From an uncultured Hungatella sp. (GTDB lineage: Bacteria; Bacillota; Clostridia; Lachnospirales; Lachnospiraceae): a stretch of 38,513 nt of DNA. The notes under the pieces are model-generated. The model did not search any database. It worked only from the letters and a program-made list of their open reading frames with translations, and was not told the origin of the DNA. A program made the translations under genes and the position numbers. Below are positions 35,335 through 38,513 of this stretch, in pieces. The first letter of the stretch is position 1. Every line of letters starts with the position of its first letter. The DNA lies in the NCBI GenBank assembly GCA_949879025.1, contig CATLBO010000019.1, positions 1 to 38,513 on the forward strand. The letters are read 5' to 3'.

Positions 35335-36469
35335 AGATAAAAAACTTTGCTCGGGATGTCAGGCATGTGAAAATATTTGTCCGGTAAAAGCGATTAGGAT
35401 GAAAGAAGACACAGAGGGATTCTTTTATCCGGAGGCAGATCCCCAACTGTGTATTGATTGTAAGCTATGCAGAAAAATATGTCCCTTTTTAAATAGTACA
35501 AAACAAGAAAGGACCGAAAAAAATAGAGATCCTAAATTTTATGCAGTTCAATTGAAAAATAAAAGTGAGCTTCCGGAGACTTCGTCAGGAGGTGCATTCT
35601 GGGGTATTGCACAGCAGGTAATTGAGAAAACAGGTATTGTTTATGGAGCGAAACAGGTTAATGTGGATTATATTTTCCATGATCGTGCAACAAGTTTAGA
35701 AGAGGCAAAAGGATTTCAGAAATCAAAATATTTACAAAGTGATATGGGAAATTGCTACAAAAGAGCGAAAAAAGATTTAATTAATGGAAAAACAGTACTT
35801 TTTAGTGGAACAGCGTGTCAAATTGCAGGATTATATGGTTATTTGGGAAAAGACTATACAAATTTGTTTACTTGTGAAGTGGTTTGCCATGGTGTTCCTT
35901 CCAGAAAAATATGGAATATTTATCGGGAAGAAAAGGAAGCTATAGAGAATAAAATAATGGCTGACTTGATATTCAGAGATAAGTCAAAGGGATGGAGTAA
36001 AAATCAATATTGTATAGTCTATAAGGATGGAAGTACAGAGAGAGAATTTAGTGTTAAGCAGTTGTTTCATGCCGGATATTTGCAAGGCCTTTTTTACAGG
36101 CCTTCTTGTGGCAACTGTCCATTTTCGTCAATTCCAAGAATTGCAGACATAACATTGGCTGATTATTGGCGGTATAAGGGGAGACTGCTAGGGAAAGGGG
36201 AAGACTTGGGTGTGTCTCTTGCAGCTGTAAATAATGGACACGGAAAACAATTACTAGATGAGTGTGCTTATTTGCTTAACATAGAGCCGACGGAACGAAC
36301 ACAGGCATTAGAAAGCTGCAGACATTTAGATGGGCATCCTGCTGAAAACCCGGAGCGTGATCGTTTTATCCAAGAAGTATTAGTTTCGGGCTATCATAAT
36401 ACTGCAAAAAAATTCTTCAGAAGAAAATCCATTTTTGAACGTTTTATTCATAAGTTAAAAGCAATGTAA
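35321..36469 (+). CDS. F420-hydrogenase beta-subunit-like iron-sulfur oxidoreductase
   Basis: A 382-residue protein with two N-terminal [4Fe-4S] ferredoxin motifs (CSGCQACENICP, residues 10-21, and CIDCKLCRKICP, about 44-55). These are followed by the coenzyme F420 hydrogenase/dehydrogenase beta-subunit N- and C-domains: SGGAFWGIAQQVIE, FSGTACQIAGLYGYLGKD, TCEVVCHGVPS and CGNCPFSSIPRIADITLADYW. Most bacteria with such genes lack F420; flavin or another electron carrier is presumed. The gene occurs beside pyruvyltransferase genes in surface polysaccharide loci of Bacteroides and Clostridia, where its role is unclear. It overlaps the flippase gene, showing tight coupling. Confidence 0.9.
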   Translation: MVVIEDKKLCSGCQACENICPVKAIRMKEDTEGFFYPEADPQLCIDCKLCRKICPFLNSTKQERTEKNRDPKFYAVQLKNKSELPETSSGGAFWGIAQQVIEKTGIVYGAKQVNVDYIFHDRATSLEEAKGFQKSKYLQSDMGNCYKRAKKDLINGKTVLFSGTACQIAGLYGYLGKDYTNLFTCEVVCHGVPSRKIWNIYREEKEAIENKIMADLIFRDKSKGWSKNQYCIVYKDGSTEREFSVKQLFHAGYLQGLFYRPSCGNCPFSSIPRIADITLADYWRYKGRLLGKGEDLGVSLAAVNNGHGKQLLDECAYLLNIEPTERTQALESCRHLDGHPAENPERDRFIQEVLVSGYHNTAKKFFRRKSIFERFIHKLKAM

Positions 36470-36497
36470 TTATTACTACTATTAAAAGGAGTGTTGT

Positions 36498-38192
36498 ATG
36501 GAGATACAATCTAAGCATAAGGATTCATCTGTTAATACAATGGAGATTAATGATCCGGATTTTATAAGAACAAATTCTATTTTATCAGCATTTCAGATTA
36601 TTAAGGCAAATGATAGAAAAGGCCTGATTTCTGAAAATAAATGCATCCGTAGAATAGCAAGGCTCAAGGGGCTTTCTGTAATGACAGAAAGAGAAGCACA
36701 GCAGTATTTTGCCTTATGTGATGCTTTTGATTTACTTGCTGAAAAGCATATCCCTGTTTATTATTATAACAGGATTGGAAAAAAGAAATCTGGATTTGAG
36801 TATACTGATTTAGAGAAGAAAAGAATGGAAAGAAATATTTCATTTCCTGAAATGTTTGAGAATCCTGGTGCTTATATAGAAGACCTAAGAGACATTTTTT
36901 GTGAAAAATATTCTTCTGAATATATAAAAGAAATTGGACGGATTCCACAAGTAGTAAGAAAAGGAAATTATTATCTTCATGAGGACTTCCACAGCAAATA
37001 TATTAATGTCCAGGATGGAAAGAGAATGGTATGCTTTCAGCCAGAGAGTTATGAACATACGCTTCATATTTATGGCCGATGCGGCGTATTTGGCTATGCG
37101 GTCGAAGATGCCGACTCATTGCCTAGCTTAATGCAGAAAGAATTAATAAGCAGAGGACATAAAATCCGCATTATTAATCATGGATTATGGGGAGGATTAG
37201 ACGAATATCTCATCAATAATTTCTTAAATGATAGTATAGGTATGAGGGAAGGCGATATTGTTTTATTCTATATGAAACATATAGATATGACATTATTAGG
37301 AAAATTAGTAGGGCATGGGGTATATTACAAAGATATTACTGATGAATGGCATAACAGAAAAAACGCAGATACCACTTTTTTTAATCAGCCAGGGCATATG
37401 AATGCCTATGGATATAGTATTGTATCAAAGATTATCTGTGATGATTTAGAAGCCTCAGGATTCTCCGGAAAGATACCTGCGAGTACAGTAAAAATCATTC
37501 AAGCTAATAATTTAAATAGTTACTTAAAAAGCCAAAAGAATACTCATTTTGAGCAAGAAATAGCTCAATATATAGAAAGCATTATAAAACAATACCCAGT
37601 TCATGGTCTATCAAATTGCGGAGCTATAGTAATGAACTGCAACCCATTTACAAAAGGTCATAGACATTTAATTGAGACTGCCTCAGAATCCGTAGAAAGA
37701 TTATATATCTTTGTTGTAGAGGAGGACAAGTCCTTTTTTAAATATAATGATAGATTTGAAATGGTTCAGAAAGGGACAGCTGATTTAGATAATATTGTAG
37801 TTGTTCCAAGTGGCAAGTTTATTATATCTGCATATACATTTCCTGAATATTTTATGAAGGATTACGTAAAAGAAAAGAATTTTGATGCTTCTTTAGATCT
37901 TGAAACATTTTGTAAGTTTATAGCACCTCCTTTAAGAATAACTAAAAGGTTTGCTGGTGAGGAACCTTTTGATCCAGTAACAAAGAATTATAATGACTTT
38001 ATGAAAAAGTTATTGCCGTCTTTCGGAATTGAATTTCATGAGATTCCCCGATTTGCTATTGACAATGAGAGAGTAATTAATGCAACAGCGGTTTGCAGAT
38101 TGTTAAAAGAAAAGAATCTTAAAGAGCTTAGAGAATACGTTCCTGAAAGCACATATACAGTTCTGGCAGCAAAGTATTTGGATGGGGAATAA
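36498..38192 (+). CDS. Fusion of an SGNH-like domain with a citrate lyase ligase (CitC)-like nucleotidyltransferase
   Basis: A 564-residue two-part protein. Residues 1-170 are a helical region of unknown type. About 185-340 resemble an SGNH-hydrolase fold (IYGRCGVFGYAVEDADSL, GDIVLFYMKHIDM, FFNQPGHMNAYGYSIVSKII), but the GDS Ser position reads GRC and no Asp precedes the C-terminal His in the usual spacing. From residue 375 a CitC-type adenylyltransferase follows: GAIVMNCNPFTKGHRHLIE with the TxGH nucleotide motif, LYIFVVEEDKSFFKYNDRFE, FIAPPLRITKRFAGEEPFDP. CitC uses ATP and acetate to acetylate a thiol cofactor, but citrate lyase genes are absent here. In this locus an acyl-activation role is more likely. 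The start follows AAAGGAG (36485-36491). Confidence 0.82.
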   Translation: MEIQSKHKDSSVNTMEINDPDFIRTNSILSAFQIIKANDRKGLISENKCIRRIARLKGLSVMTEREAQQYFALCDAFDLLAEKHIPVYYYNRIGKKKSGFEYTDLEKKRMERNISFPEMFENPGAYIEDLRDIFCEKYSSEYIKEIGRIPQVVRKGNYYLHEDFHSKYINVQDGKRMVCFQPESYEHTLHIYGRCGVFGYAVEDADSLPSLMQKELISRGHKIRIINHGLWGGLDEYLINNFLNDSIGMREGDIVLFYMKHIDMTLLGKLVGHGVYYKDITDEWHNRKNADTTFFNQPGHMNAYGYSIVSKIICDDLEASGFSGKIPASTVKIIQANNLNSYLKSQKNTHFEQEIAQYIESIIKQYPVHGLSNCGAIVMNCNPFTKGHRHLIETASESVERLYIFVVEEDKSFFKYNDRFEMVQKGTADLDNIVVVPSGKFIISAYTFPEYFMKDYVKEKNFDASLDLETFCKFIAPPLRITKRFAGEEPFDPVTKNYNDFMKKLLPSFGIEFHEIPRFAIDNERVINATAVCRLLKEKNLKELREYVPESTYTVLAAKYLDGE

Positions 38193-38466
38193 TAATGTAT
38201 TTACTAAATAAACCGTCATGCACCCGGCAGGGAAGGCACCATACAATACATGAAAGTCCGGCGGGATTTTTAAAGTAAACTGGCATGCGGCCATCAGTCG
38301 GCACACCACCACATATGAAAGTAAGGCGGGTGCATGAGGCATCCCTGAATGCATGCCGCCTATACGGCGGCGAGACTTCTATAGTATAGGTAATTGCGAA
38401 ACAAGTTCGCAATCTTGATTCAAACAGGGCAAAAATCCGGTCATGCCGGATTTTCAGGAGGTGGAT
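38193..38466 (+). promoter_or_regulatory. Hairpin-rich leader before the gene at the window end
   Basis: No coding frame is supported in these 274 nt. Stems include GCCGCC/GGCGGC (38355-38371 region), ATTGCGAA/TTCGCAAT (38393-38400/38406-38413) and AAAATCCGG/CCGGATTTT (38432-38440/38446-38454). The last ends directly in front of the Shine-Dalgarno AGGAGG (38456-38461), so it may act as terminator or attenuator. Confidence 0.5.
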
Positions 38467-38513
38467 GTGGGTAACCGGATTTTAAGATATGAAAACAAAG
38501 CAGATAGGGATAT
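38467..38513 (+). CDS. Start of a gene running out of the window
   Basis: A GTG at 38467 preceded by AGGAGG at a normal distance opens a frame VGNRILRYENKADRD that stays open to the last base. The 15 visible codons are too few to name a family. An overlapping ATG at 38465 is in a frame that stops after six codons and is rejected. Confidence 0.45.
   Translation, partial: MGNRILRYENKADRD

Overview
The window looks like chromosomal DNA of an anaerobic Firmicute, most likely a gut Lachnospiraceae/Clostridia. Shine-Dalgarno sites are strong, starts are a mix of ATG, GTG and TTG, and the gene families fit (RpiR regulator, beta-glucoside PTS with GH1, class B sortase, a NusG-type antiterminator heading a polysaccharide cluster, Dlt-like surface tailoring). 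No rRNA, tRNA or other taxonomic marker is present, so this placement is an inference.

Layout. (1) 1-6234: the lysine-rich tail of a truncated gene, then a compact Dlt-like operon of adenylating ligase, PLP decarboxylase, carrier protein, MBOAT acyltransferase and SGNH/DltD-like protein. The extra decarboxylase is the unusual part. Two hairpin-rich non-coding insertions lie inside the operon. (2) 6235-13095: a gene graveyard with remnants of two MATE transporters, an MFS transporter, a sortase B, a PTS EIIBC permease and a GH1 phospho-beta-glucosidase, all broken. An apparently intact RpiR regulator stands among them. (3) 13164-14678: an intact cytidylate-kinase-like gene and a TauE/SafE permease. 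(4) 14.7-17.0 kb: a more AT-rich patch with decayed, tandemly duplicated OmpR-type winged-helix regulator fragments, a lipoprotein on the minus strand, and a pair of inverted palindromes.

(5) 17.0-38.2 kb: a large cell-surface polysaccharide locus, all on the plus strand, made of two compositionally different blocks. The first (17.0-22.95 kb) is very GC-rich: LoaP/NusG-like antiterminator, about 530 nt of leader, PIG-L deacetylase, initiating sugar-phosphate transferase, ATP-grasp ligase, BCCT transporter and an SDR epimerase. The second (22.95-38.2 kb) is AT-rich: two GT4-like glycosyltransferases, FnlA/CapE dehydratase, ManC, RmlD-like reductase, phosphohexomutase, Wzy-like polymerase, GT2, pyruvyltransferase, Wzx flippase, an F420-hydrogenase-beta-like iron-sulfur protein, and an SGNH-like/citrate-lyase-ligase-like fusion. 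A hairpin-rich leader and the first codons of another gene end the window.

How the parts fit (inference). The locus encodes a Wzx/Wzy-dependent polymer. The sugar transferase primes the lipid carrier, ManC and the mutase can supply GDP-mannose, FnlA plus the reductase supply an L-configured 6-deoxy-HexNAc, and Wzx/Wzy flip and polymerise. Several genes look like decoration enzymes (deacetylase, ATP-grasp, pyruvyltransferase, SGNH-CitC fusion), so the polymer may be charged or zwitterionic. The separate Dlt-like operon may add an amine or amino acyl group to another surface polymer. The strongest candidates for undescribed biology are the decarboxylase-containing Dlt-like operon, the ATP-grasp/BCCT/PIG-L module and the SGNH-CitC fusion.
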